From assembly GCA_027943245.1 (NCBI GenBank), contig JANDJZ010000991.1, positions 1 to 12,978 of the forward strand: a stretch of DNA of 12,978 bases, in the 5' to 3' direction. The DNA is from Acanthamoeba sp. SK_2022b. Lineage: Eukaryota > Discosea > Longamoebia > Acanthamoebidae. Positions 1-7,411 of the stretch are shown here, in pieces. The notes beneath the pieces are model-generated. The model ran no database searches. It was not told the origin of the DNA and saw nothing but the letters and a program-made list of their open reading frames with translations. The position numbers were made by a program, and so were the translations under genes. Every line of letters starts with the position of its first letter. Positions within the stretch are counted from its first letter, which is position 1.

Positions 1-729
1 TTCATTGCCCTCAATCGCCTGAAGCGGTCCAGGGACCTGTGCAAGGCTGTCGTGCTTGTTGGCTTCAACAAGGTATGCGGCACCCGGGACTTCGACAACG
101 AACTGGACCGCAGGGCGCTGTGCGAGCTGTTTTGCTGCTGCATGACCGGCGGCCTGGGCCAGCGCTGCGTGGCCGGCGTGGTCATGCAGGCCGATGGGTT
201 TGAAGGCTACCGGGGCTACTACAAGCAGGAAGTGCCGTACCTGAACAGAGCACCTGTCATGTCGCGCAACGAGCCCGTGCGCCCCACGCGCAGCCGGCCT
301 GCGGGCTCGCGCATTCCGGATTTGGTCGTGGTGAAGAACCCGCGCCTTCCGCCTGTGCTGGACAACGTGCAGCGGGTCTATGAGATGAAGTTTCCGGGGG
401 ATGGCTTTTCCAATGCGGAAGGGCCAGACGGCAGGACACAGCATCAGGCCTATTCACATATTTTTGAAGACAAGTTTCTCAAGGATGCCTTGGACGCCGG
501 AAGCTGCGCTTGCGACAGCGATGGAGAAAGTGCGAACGAAGGCGTGTTGAACCAGGCAGCGCGATGGCAGGCCAACAGGGAAAAGGCCATCTCTTTGGCA
601 GAGCGGGTGAACAAGGATACGGCGGCGGCCGTCGGGGCTGCGGCCGGTGCATCCGCACTGGGGAGGGCACTGCGAGGTGTTGGTGCGGTAGGGAGCGCAC
701 TGGCGAGATTCCTCGGGTTGTCATTCTGA
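1..729 (+). CDS. VRR-NUC-type nuclease, probable T6SS antibacterial effector (5' truncated)
   Basis: Partial gene: the frame is open from base 1, so the true start lies upstream; an internal GTG at 52 is not needed as a start. A PD-(D/E)xK nuclease core is visible: Pro-Asp at 316-321, then Glu-Met-Lys at 382-390, then a Gln...Gln-x-x-Tyr stretch around 439-453. This is the order seen in VRR-NUC nucleases, some of which are DNA-cleaving T6SS effectors (TseV type). A cysteine cluster (121-123, 133-141, 166-168) precedes the core, and the C-terminus (about 618-726) is an Ala/Gly-rich hydrophobic stretch. The downstream neighbour resembles the DUF3396 immunity family, which supports the effector reading. 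Any N-terminal delivery domain would lie outside the window. Alternatively it could be a nuclease with a housekeeping role. Family assignment is by motif reading, not by search. Confidence 0.7.
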   Translation, partial: FIALNRLKRSRDLCKAVVLVGFNKVCGTRDFDNELDRRALCELFCCCMTGGLGQRCVAGVVMQADGFEGYRGYYKQEVPYLNRAPVMSRNEPVRPTRSRPAGSRIPDLVVVKNPRLPPVLDNVQRVYEMKFPGDGFSNAEGPDGRTQHQAYSHIFEDKFLKDALDAGSCACDSDGESANEGVLNQAARWQANREKAISLAERVNKDTAAAVGAAAGASALGRALRGVGAVGSALARFLGLSF

Positions 730-768
730 AGTTGATGGATTGGATTGAGTGAAATATGGAGGATGGAT

Positions 769-1857
769 ATGGCAAAAGACTTCAACAAACCTTTGAGCAC
801 CAGAGAACTGCAAAAAGCCACTGTGGCGACGATGGATATTCTCAAGGCGCTGGTATTACAGAATCAATTTGGACGTATTTGTGCAAGAGCAGGCTGGACG
901 ATCGAGATGGTGTTCCATGACGGGGATTCATTGGCCGTGCGTGAGCGTGCATGGGAAGTGGTCGATCTTTTTTGTGAGGCTGTAGGGAAGGAGAAACTGG
1001 TTTATTGGTACGACGGAATGCCTGCCATGCTGACCAGCGCGATAGCACAAAGAAAGTTGGCTGCAAAGAAGCAGAAAAGCTTTGATAACCCAAAAGGTTA
1101 TGCCCTGATATTTCATATGGCTTCGGGTAAGCCAAATCCTCCTGAGGTGTGGGAGAATAATGCGCAAGACTTTCGCCTTTATTGCCGTATTGAGAATGAT
1201 GAAGGTATTTGGTATCGTGAGAGATATGGGTCGATAAAAAAGGGCCCGGCCATGTCTTTCATTCGCATGGCATTTCCCGCGTGGTGGATTATGGATCAAC
1301 CGCCAGAGCGCAATGTGGGCCGCCTCACCACCCAGATTGTGGAGTTGATGCAGCCCTATTGGGCCATTGCAGGTTGGGGCGTCATGCCCGCAGTGGAAGA
1401 ACGCAATATCGGACCCGACGGCAAAGGGCAGCAAATACTGTATCCCTACCTGCAGCGTTTCCCGGGTTTGAATGCCCTGGGCAGTCTTGCGCTGATGAGC
1501 CATGACTTCAACAACGCCATGTACAGCATCAACTGGCTGAGTTTTGTGAGTGATGCCTTGCTGGAAAAGCTGGGTGGTCGGGATGCGGTGCGCAAGCAGG
1601 TTCAGGCCAGCCAGTATCTTTCGGCTGGGGATGTAGGCAACTGTCTGGGGATACGGGCAGGAGATTTCCCAGGACTGGGGGATATGGACCAGGGGCTGAC
1701 GCTGCCCGCCTTTGGCGAGGCGGCACGCCTGCTCAAGCCTTTGCGCGCCAGATCCCGGCTCAACAACTTCATCGGCCCGCCGCCTTCGGGGTCCAATGAT
1801 GAACATGCGTGGCTGCTGGCATGCGATGCCTACATGAGCCGGTTTGATCTGTTCTGA
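769..1857 (+). CDS. DUF3396 / TsiV-like type VI immunity protein
   Basis: A 362-residue protein with no signal peptide or membrane segment, so cytoplasmic. I chose ATG 769 because GGAGG at 758-762 lies six bases before it; the TTG at 745 and ATG at 763 are in frame but badly placed for that site. Composition and landmarks (aromatic-rich centre with a Trp-Trp-Ile-Met-Asp-Gln stretch, a Gly-rich Trp-Gly-Val-Met segment, C-terminal Ser-Arg-Phe-Asp) fit the DUF3396 family, which is found beside VRR-NUC T6SS effectors as their immunity protein. It starts 39 bp after the nuclease stop, so the two are probably co-transcribed and it would neutralise that nuclease in producing cells. The first ~500 bases are AT-rich for this window and the remainder is not. 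The immunity role is inferred from family and position. Confidence 0.72.
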   Translation: MAKDFNKPLSTRELQKATVATMDILKALVLQNQFGRICARAGWTIEMVFHDGDSLAVRERAWEVVDLFCEAVGKEKLVYWYDGMPAMLTSAIAQRKLAAKKQKSFDNPKGYALIFHMASGKPNPPEVWENNAQDFRLYCRIENDEGIWYRERYGSIKKGPAMSFIRMAFPAWWIMDQPPERNVGRLTTQIVELMQPYWAIAGWGVMPAVEERNIGPDGKGQQILYPYLQRFPGLNALGSLALMSHDFNNAMYSINWLSFVSDALLEKLGGRDAVRKQVQASQYLSAGDVGNCLGIRAGDFPGLGDMDQGLTLPAFGEAARLLKPLRARSRLNNFIGPPPSGSNDEHAWLLACDAYMSRFDLF

Positions 1858-1880
1858 CCCATGCAGGCACTGCAGCTGAA

Positions 1881-1911
1881 TCCTGCCGGGCCAGCCGGCA
1901 GGACGGGTTTT
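1881..1911 (+). terminator. Intrinsic terminator after effector/immunity pair
   Basis: A perfect 9-bp stem (1881-1889 with 1895-1903), loop GCCAG, followed by CGGG and TTTT at 1908-1911. It lies 23 bp after the immunity stop and 15 bp before the stop of the convergent ankyrin gene. The T-run is short, so efficiency is uncertain. Confidence 0.6.
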
Positions 1912-1925
1912 CGGGTCGGGCGGAC

Positions 1926-3587
1926 CTAGTCCGCGTCAACCCCTAGCAGCAAATCCGTGATCTCGTCCGGATACCGCTGCCGGTTGCCGTCGATGAGCAC
2001 GCAGCCGGGCGCCTCGGGGTCGGGCCTGGCCAGGGGCATGCCGTGGTCGATGAGGGCCTGGGCGCAGCCCAGCCAGTCGCCGCCGCCGGGTTCCGTGGAT
2101 TCGGGCCGGTTCAGCGATGCCCAGCACAGGGTGCCTGCGCAGTTGTCGCCATAGGCGTGGCGTTCGGTCCACTGTGCGCCGTGCTCCAGCAGGAAGCGCG
2201 CCATGGCGGCATCGCCACGGAAAACGGCCTGGTTCAGTGCGGATGCATCCCAGTCGCCGCCGCGCGCAGCGATGGGCCAGCCCAGTTCCACCATGCAGCG
2301 CACGGCCTCCAAGCGGCCCAGGGCTGCCAGTTCGGGCAGCATGCGCAGCTGCTCGTGAGACAGTCCTTGCAGCAGACCCGGGTGGGACGCGAGAAGCCCT
2401 CCGGCCCGGGCCCGGTCGCCCATGGCGCAGGCGGCAACGAACTGTTCTTCGGGCGTGGCGGGTTCAGCGCCCGTGGCCTGTTCCAGCAGGACGGCCACGT
2501 CGGCCAGGCCAAAGCGCCGTGCCAGGCGGGCGGCGCCCAGGCCTTGCGGTGTGCGGGTGGCCGGGTCGGCTCCTGCATCCAGCAAGGCCTGCACGTGGGC
2601 GGGCGAGCGCAGCCGGCGTATGGCCCACAGCAGCGGGCGGCCCCATTCGCCCTGGCCGTTGTCCTCGTTCGGATCGGCTCCGTGGTCCAGCAGCAGGCGC
2701 AGGGCCTGCTCATCGTCCAGGTCCAGCACGCGGAACAGGGCATTGCTGCCCTCCACACGCGCGCCCGCCTGCAGCAGCAGCCGCGTGCATTCGCGGCTGG
2801 CCGGCGTGCCTTCCAGAGAGTGGTAGAGCGATTCGCCGTCGTTGGGGTCGGCCCCGGCCTGCAGCAGCATCTGCGTCAGTTGCGCATCATGGTTCTGGCC
2901 TGCTGCGCCATAGAGTGCTGACAGCCGCTCGGTCTCGGAGGGCGCCTGCAGCGAGGCCGGCGGCCAGCGATTGCCCACGGTCTGCAGCGGGTCGGCGCCC
3001 GCGTCCAGCAGCCAGCGCGCGCAGGCGCGCAGCGGCTCGGCGAACTCGGGCAGGCGCAGCAGGCACGAGTGCGTGACGGCCACCAGCGGCGGCAGTCCCA
3101 GCGGCCCGCCTGCGCGCTGCAGCCAGCCGGGATCTCTGTGCGTGGCTTCGCGCAGCGCGGCCAGGTTGCCGATGGCGCAGGCCATCCAGGGATCATTGCC
3201 CGGCAGCTCCGGCCGCTCGTCCAGCAGGCGCCGGGCCAGCGCGGGCTGCGCGCGGTGCGTGCCGCCCGCCACATCGCCGGCATAGACCAGGGCCAGCCAG
3301 TGCAGCCGGGATGTCTCGGGGTCCGCTGCCAGGCGCTGGCATGCCTCGACGTAGCCTGACAGCTCGCTCCATGAGGCGAAACCGTGCTCGCGCGCCACGG
3401 CGGACTGGGCGTCGTGCAGCCGCAGGTCCATGGCGGCCAGCGCTTCATCCGTGCGGCCCCGGGCAGCGGGCAGGTGGGCGCGCAATTGCTCCATGGCCTG
3501 GGCCGAGCCTGCGCGATAGGCGGCCAGCAGTTGCTTGGCCTGTTTCTTGAGATGGCCCATGTCGGGCCGGGCGGGGATGCGTTTCAC
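1926..3587 (-). CDS. Ankyrin-repeat protein
   Basis: A 553-residue cytoplasmic protein started at GTG 3587, because GGAGG (minus strand of 3595-3599) sits seven bases upstream; the frame runs open to 3722 but that extension looks non-coding. The N-terminus (about residues 6-80) has the Lys-Lys-Gln-Ala-Lys and Leu-Arg-Leu-His-Asp-Ala-Gln...Glu-His-Gly-Phe-Ala-Ser-Trp signature that heads many proteobacterial ankyrin proteins. Ankyrin-type Leu-Leu-x-x-Gly-Ala-Asp-Pro turns follow at about 193-200, 241-249, 271-278, 299-308 and 335-342, with weaker ones at 466-471 and 512-518; the span 375-440 is more divergent. Such repeats bind protein partners; the partner is unknown and no enzymatic domain is visible. 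It is a single-gene unit, convergent with the immunity gene and divergent from the lipoprotein hydrolase. Confidence 0.85.
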   Translation of the reverse strand: MKRIPARPDMGHLKKQAKQLLAAYRAGSAQAMEQLRAHLPAARGRTDEALAAMDLRLHDAQSAVAREHGFASWSELSGYVEACQRLAADPETSRLHWLALVYAGDVAGGTHRAQPALARRLLDERPELPGNDPWMACAIGNLAALREATHRDPGWLQRAGGPLGLPPLVAVTHSCLLRLPEFAEPLRACARWLLDAGADPLQTVGNRWPPASLQAPSETERLSALYGAAGQNHDAQLTQMLLQAGADPNDGESLYHSLEGTPASRECTRLLLQAGARVEGSNALFRVLDLDDEQALRLLLDHGADPNEDNGQGEWGRPLLWAIRRLRSPAHVQALLDAGADPATRTPQGLGAARLARRFGLADVAVLLEQATGAEPATPEEQFVAACAMGDRARAGGLLASHPGLLQGLSHEQLRMLPELAALGRLEAVRCMVELGWPIAARGGDWDASALNQAVFRGDAAMARFLLEHGAQWTERHAYGDNCAGTLCWASLNRPESTEPGGGDWLGCAQALIDHGMPLARPDPEAPGCVLIDGNRQRYPDEITDLLLGVDAD

Positions 3588-3898
3588 AGGGATACCTCCG
3601 TGCACGAAGGCCAATGACCTGCAGCTTGGCGCACAAAGGCATGTGGCAAGAGAAAAACGCCGAGAGGCGCATACAGGTGGGTTCAACCCTTCCCGCAGGT
3701 CCGGGTGCGGCCTGCACCGCAAGCGCGGATGTTAGCGCAAGGCGACAGTCATCTGGGTGACAGCCGGCAGCCCCTGCTTGCGGGTTCCTACCCGCATGGC
3801 GGGCCAGTTGTCTGGCATAGGCTGCGTCGGCACTCCCCCTTGAAACGGATTTTTTGCGCGCGTTCCCCTTCAAACCTTCATCCCAAGGAGACAGTCTT
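3588..3898. promoter_or_regulatory. Divergent intergenic region with inverted repeats
   Basis: A 311-bp non-coding gap that should hold promoters for both flanking genes, but I could not pick a convincing -35/-10 pair for either. Visible structure: a 7-bp inverted repeat with a 4-base spacer (3779-3785 / 3790-3796), a 5-bp one (3704-3708 / 3714-3718), the odd palindrome GGGTTCAACCC (3679-3689), and, reading on the minus strand, a CGCC-TCTC-GGCG hairpin followed by TTTTT (3669 down to 3653) in the ankyrin leader. Any of these could be an operator or attenuator; none matches a regulator I recognise. Confidence 0.4.
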
Positions 3899-5338
3899 AT
3901 GCGAGCCCTGCGTTGGAATCGTTGGAAGTATCTCGGTCTGCTGGCGGCCACGGGCCTTGCGGCCTGCGGCGGGGGGGACGGTGATGCGCCCGAGGAGACG
4001 CGGGCACAGGACAGCCGCAGCTTTGCGCCGGCCAATCCTTCGGCCACCAGCTTCGACGCGCTGGCCGCCGCTTCGGGCGATGTGGTCGACAACGCCAGCA
4101 CCAGCCGCTGGGCCGGTGTGCTGGAAGGCGCGGCCTACCGCATCGAGGTGCCGGCCAACTGGAATGGCCGCCTGGTGATGTATGCCCACGGCTATGCGGG
4201 CGAGGGCAGTGCGCTCAACGTCACCAACCCGTCCATACGCCGGTACCTGATCCAGAACGGCTATGCCTGGGCGGCGTCCAGCTACAGCAAGAACTACTAC
4301 GACGTGCGCGCCGGCGTGGAGGACACGAATGCGCTGGCGCTGGCCTTCAACCGCCTGGCCGCATCCCACGGCCGGCCGCTGGCGCAGCCGCAGCGCCTGT
4401 ACATCACCGGCCATTCCATGGGCGGCCATGTCACGGCGGCGGCTATCGAGGCCGAAGCCCAATCAACGGCCCGCAACAAGGTGCGCTACCAGGGCGCCGT
4501 GCCCATGTGCGGCGTGATGGGCGATACCCAGCTGTTCGACTACTTCGCGGCAGCCCAGGTCACTGCCCAGGCCCTGGCGGGCGAGGCCCAGCATGCCGTC
4601 ACCGACTGGGCGGCCATCCAGGGCAAGGTGACATCGGCCCTGTTCACGACCTTCCCGTCTGCACCTACCGCGACGGGCCGCGCCTATCTGTCGGTGATCC
4701 AGAATCTCACGGGCGGTCCGCGCCCGCTGTTCGACCTGGGTGTGGCCGTGGGCGGCTCGTTCGCTCCGGTCTGGGGCGTGTTCGGTAGCGACGGCTCGGT
4801 CAACGGCATCCTGAACCGCAACGTGACCGATACCAACCGCTTCACCTACCGCATCGATGGGGATGCAGCGGCCTCGGCCGCGCTCAATGCCGCCGCGCAA
4901 AAGCGCACGGCCGCGCCCGATGCCAACCGGCTGCGCCGCGACGGCCTGCGCTGGATTCCCGTGAGCCCAGGCGACATCGGCATTCCCGTGGTGACGCTGC
5001 ACACGCTGGGCGACCTGTATGTGCCGTTCAGCATGCAGCAGATCTACCAGCGACGCGTGGCTGACAAGGGCAAGGACCGTTGGCTGGTGCAGCGCGCCAT
5101 CCGCGGCGCATCGCACTGCGACTTCACCGTGGCCGAGCAGGTGGAGGCCTTCGATGCCATGGTGCAGTGGGAGCAGGGCGGCGCCAAGCCGGGCGGTGAC
5201 GATGTGCAGACGGCCGCCACGGTGGCCGCGCCGACCTATGGCTGCCGCTACACGCGCAACACCCTGGGCCCGGATGACAGCACCACCACGCGGCAGTTGC
5301 GTGCCGTGATCTCGCAGAACGCGGCAAGCTGCCCGTAG
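3899..5338 (+). CDS. Secreted lipoprotein alpha/beta hydrolase
   Basis: A 479-residue protein. ATG 3899 is chosen because AAGGAG at 3885-3890 is eight bases upstream and a lipoprotein signal starts immediately: basic N-terminus, hydrophobic segment, then the lipobox Leu-Ala-Ala-Cys followed by Gly-Gly-Gly, so the protein should be anchored in the cell envelope. The alpha/beta hydrolase fold shows an oxyanion-type Tyr-Ala-His-Gly-Tyr strand, nucleophile Ser173 in Gly-His-Ser-Met-Gly-Gly, a probable acid Asp372 (Leu-Gly-Asp-Leu-Tyr-Val-Pro) and His406 in Ala-Ser-His-Cys-Asp. All three catalytic residues are present, so it should be active. The substrate is unknown; an esterase or peptidase acting on extracellular material is likely. 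Several cysteines beyond the lipobox may form disulphides in the periplasm. It stands alone, convergent with a second lipoprotein hydrolase. Confidence 0.85.
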   Translation: MRALRWNRWKYLGLLAATGLAACGGGDGDAPEETRAQDSRSFAPANPSATSFDALAAASGDVVDNASTSRWAGVLEGAAYRIEVPANWNGRLVMYAHGYAGEGSALNVTNPSIRRYLIQNGYAWAASSYSKNYYDVRAGVEDTNALALAFNRLAASHGRPLAQPQRLYITGHSMGGHVTAAAIEAEAQSTARNKVRYQGAVPMCGVMGDTQLFDYFAAAQVTAQALAGEAQHAVTDWAAIQGKVTSALFTTFPSAPTATGRAYLSVIQNLTGGPRPLFDLGVAVGGSFAPVWGVFGSDGSVNGILNRNVTDTNRFTYRIDGDAAASAALNAAAQKRTAAPDANRLRRDGLRWIPVSPGDIGIPVVTLHTLGDLYVPFSMQQIYQRRVADKGKDRWLVQRAIRGASHCDFTVAEQVEAFDAMVQWEQGGAKPGGDDVQTAATVAAPTYGCRYTRNTLGPDDSTTTRQLRAVISQNAASCP

Positions 5339-5346
5339 CGCGGAAG

Positions 5347-5365
5347 GCGGCGCAGGCTGCGCCGC
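5347..5365. terminator. Hairpin between convergent hydrolase genes
   Basis: An 8-bp perfect stem (5347-5354 with 5358-5365) and a 3-base loop fill most of the 27-bp gap between the two convergent stop codons. There is no T-run on either side, so it may act only as a weak or factor-assisted bidirectional terminator, or as a 3'-end stabiliser. Confidence 0.4.
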
Positions 5366-6268
5366 TCAGCGCGGGCTTGCAGGCGCGGTGGGCGCCTGTG
5401 CGAGCAGGCGCAGCCCGAACAGCTCGTCCAGCGCCTGCCGGTATTGCTCCATGGCGCGCGACTGGGTGTTGTGGTGGTTGCCGCCTTCGATGAGCACGAA
5501 GCGCTTGGGCTCGCTGGCCGCGTCGAACAGCTGGCGGCCCAGCGTGGCGGGGATCAGCGGATCGGCGCTGCCGTGCACGACCAGCAGCGGCGAGCCTATG
5601 CCGGCCACCTTGTCGATGGAGGCAAAGCGCTGCGTGATCAGCGGCCCCACGGGCAGCCAGCCCCAGCGGAAGCTGCGGACCACGTCGGGAATGCTGGTGA
5701 AGGTGGCCTCGACCATGACGCCGGCCTCATCCTGGACGCTGCGCGCCAGGTCGATGGCGATGGCGCCGCCCAGCGAATGGCCGAAGATGAAGCGCGGCCG
5801 GTCCGGAGCGTGCCGGCCCAGCCAGTCCCAGCCGGCGCGGGCATCCTCGGCGGCCGATTCCTCGGACGGCAGGCCGGCGCTGCTCTTGCCAAAGCCCCGG
5901 TAGTCGATAGCCAGCACCGAAAAGCCCAGCTCGTGCAGCCGCCGGATGCGCGGCGAGGAGCCGGCAACGTTCCAGCGCGCGCCATGCAGGTACAGCAGCA
6001 CGGGGGCGTTGCCGGCCGTGGCCGGCTGGGGCAGCCACAGCGCATGCAGGCGGGCGCCGTCCTGCGTTGGCATGTCGATCCAGACATCTTCCATGCCGGC
6101 CGTGTTGGCGCCGGGCCAGCTGCGGTCGCTGGGCTGGAAGATCCATTCGCGCTGCTTGGTGTCTAGCACGGAGCAGCCGCTGGCCGCCAGCAGCGCGGCC
6201 ACGCCCAGCGCTGCCGTGAGCCGGTGCAGGCGCCGTCGGGGCCACAGGTGGGAAAGCAGTGAGGGCAT
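5366..6268 (-). CDS. Lipoprotein alpha/beta hydrolase (Bem46/ABHD17-like)
   Basis: A 300-residue protein. I placed the start at ATG 6268 rather than further upstream because a signal peptide begins there: Arg-rich start, hydrophobic helix, then Ala-Ser-Gly-Cys with the lipidated Cys at 32. The hydrolase core is compact: oxyanion strand Leu-Tyr-Leu-His-Gly (91-95), Asp-Tyr-Arg-Gly-Phe-Gly-Lys-Ser (122-129), nucleophile Ser165 in Gly-His-Ser-Leu-Gly-Gly, acid Asp236 in Gly-Ser-Ala-Asp-Pro-Leu-Ile-Pro, and His265 in Gly-Gly-Asn-His-His-Asn. The Asp-Tyr-Arg-Gly and Gly-x-x-Asp-x-x-Ile-Pro pattern fits the Bem46/ABHD17-like hydrolases. The full triad suggests an active membrane-anchored esterase, thioesterase or peptidase; substrate not identifiable. 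It shows no close sequence relation to the convergent lipoprotein hydrolase. It is divergent from the methylglyoxal synthase gene. Confidence 0.83.
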   Translation of the reverse strand: MPSLLSHLWPRRRLHRLTAALGVAALLAASGCSVLDTKQREWIFQPSDRSWPGANTAGMEDVWIDMPTQDGARLHALWLPQPATAGNAPVLLYLHGARWNVAGSSPRIRRLHELGFSVLAIDYRGFGKSSAGLPSEESAAEDARAGWDWLGRHAPDRPRFIFGHSLGGAIAIDLARSVQDEAGVMVEATFTSIPDVVRSFRWGWLPVGPLITQRFASIDKVAGIGSPLLVVHGSADPLIPATLGRQLFDAASEPKRFVLIEGGNHHNTQSRAMEQYRQALDELFGLRLLAQAPTAPASPR

Positions 6269-6303
6269 GACGCAACAATGGATGCACGGGCCGGCCAAAA
6301 GTT

Positions 6304-6332
6304 CAGCGCCGCTGCCGTGCCGGCCGGCGCTG
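6304..6332. repeat. Inverted repeat in divergent promoter region
   Basis: CAGCGCCG (6304-6311) and CGGCGCTG (6325-6332) are perfect 8-bp inverted arms around a 13-base GC-rich spacer, in the 149-bp gap between the lipoprotein hydrolase and the methylglyoxal synthase genes. It could be a regulator site or a leader hairpin; it could also be chance in such GC-rich DNA. Confidence 0.3.
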
Positions 6333-6417
6333 TCATGGATTGGCGCTATTCTTGCCGCTGGTCCGCAGTCTGTCCTGGCTGCACGGGCCTCTCCCCACTG
6401 TTGATGAGTGAACCTGT

Positions 6418-7290
6418 ATGCCGATACGCCTGGGCCTGGCCGCCAACCGAATCCACCACCAAACCGAGGATGCCGCACTGTTCGGCTGGCTGCGCGCCTG
6501 CGAGTCCGGCATCCGCGAGCTGCAGCTGGGCCTGCATGCCGTGGGCCGCACCTTCGATGCCATCCAGGCGGCCGGCATGCTGGCGTCCTACCGGGGCCTG
6601 CGCCGCTATCCCTATGGCCGCGAAGGCGGGCTGATGAAACTGGTGGCCGAGGTGGTGGGCGTGGAAGGTGACGAGCGCACCATCGACGGGGCCATCTATT
6701 TCACCGACCCGGTGGATCCGTCCTCCATCTTTCCCGAGGCCGTGGCGCTCAAGCGCCAGTGCGTGATCCATGGCAAGCCCTTCCTGTCCACCGTGGCCTC
6801 GGCGCGGGACTGGGTCGAGATGGAGCGCATCCAGGCAGGTCTGCCCAAGGATGCCGGTGCGCAGCGCTTTCACGACTACGCACAGCAGACGCTGGCGCTG
6901 ATCGCCCACGATGCGCTCAAGCCCACCATGCTGGATTTCGCGGCGCGCAACTTCGAGCTGCTGTCGCGCTTTGGCCGGCGCGTGGGCACGGGCACCACGG
7001 GCCAGAGGCTCAACGAAATGGCCTGGAGCCGCGGCTGGCCCGAGGACCGGCCCTGGGTGGACCGCTACAACAGCGGCCCGCTGGGCGGCGATGCGCAGAT
7101 CGCCGACCTGGTGCTGGACCGCCGCTGCCAGCGCGTGATCTTCTTCGAGGACCCGCATGTGGCGCGCCAGCACGAGGCCGACATCCAGCTGCTGGAGCGC
7201 GCCGTGACTACGGTGACGCACGACACGGTCTGCACCACTTCTCCGGCCGTGGCGCAGCGCTGGTGCGATGCGGCCTTGATGCGCCGCTGA
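6418..7290 (+). CDS. mgsA: Methylglyoxal synthase with extra N-terminal MGS-like domain
   Basis: A 290-residue protein, nearly twice the ~150 residues usual for methylglyoxal synthase, which converts dihydroxyacetone phosphate to methylglyoxal plus phosphate in the cytoplasm. The C-terminal half (about 155-285) carries the family residues: His164-Asp165...Lys168, Gly-Thr-Gly-Thr-Thr-Gly (190-195), Ser219-Gly220-Pro-Leu-Gly-Gly-Asp225, Phe-Phe-x-Asp-Pro (242-246), His252 and Asp255, so this half should be catalytic. The N-terminal half repeats the same layout in degenerate form: Gly-Arg-Thr-Phe-Asp (43-47), Gly-Arg-Glu-Gly-Gly (67-71), Tyr-Phe-Thr-Asp-Pro (94-98), but lacks the counterparts of His164, Asp165, Asp225 and His252. 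ATG 6418 has only a weak upstream ribosome site. The following gene begins 121 bp later with its own strong ribosome site, so an operon is uncertain. Confidence 0.82.
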   Translation: MPIRLGLAANRIHHQTEDAALFGWLRACESGIRELQLGLHAVGRTFDAIQAAGMLASYRGLRRYPYGREGGLMKLVAEVVGVEGDERTIDGAIYFTDPVDPSSIFPEAVALKRQCVIHGKPFLSTVASARDWVEMERIQAGLPKDAGAQRFHDYAQQTLALIAHDALKPTMLDFAARNFELLSRFGRRVGTGTTGQRLNEMAWSRGWPEDRPWVDRYNSGPLGGDAQIADLVLDRRCQRVIFFEDPHVARQHEADIQLLERAVTTVTHDTVCTTSPAVAQRWCDAALMRR

Positions 7291-7411
7291 ATGCCCCACT
7301 AAAACCTTCGTCGCGCAGACGACAGCCTTGCGGCCTGCGGGCGGGCGAACACCCGTGACCGGCCGGGGCTTTCTGCAAGACTGGCCGTTTCCAAAAACCA
7401 AGGAGACAACG

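Noticed and set aside
1926..3587. Ankyrin protein as a second immunity protein or effector of the T6SS locus
   Set aside because: It converges on the pair across a terminator, has normal local composition and matches a widespread ankyrin family; nothing links it to secretion.
3588..3722. Longer N-terminus of the ankyrin protein (45 extra residues)
   Set aside because: The extension is Cys/Arg/Pro-rich and unlike the family, and GGAGG sits correctly before GTG 3587.
7398..7408. CCAAGGAGACA shared by two genes (also 3883-3893)
   Set aside because: It is a strong ribosome-binding site of a kind common in this group of bacteria, not a special shared operator.
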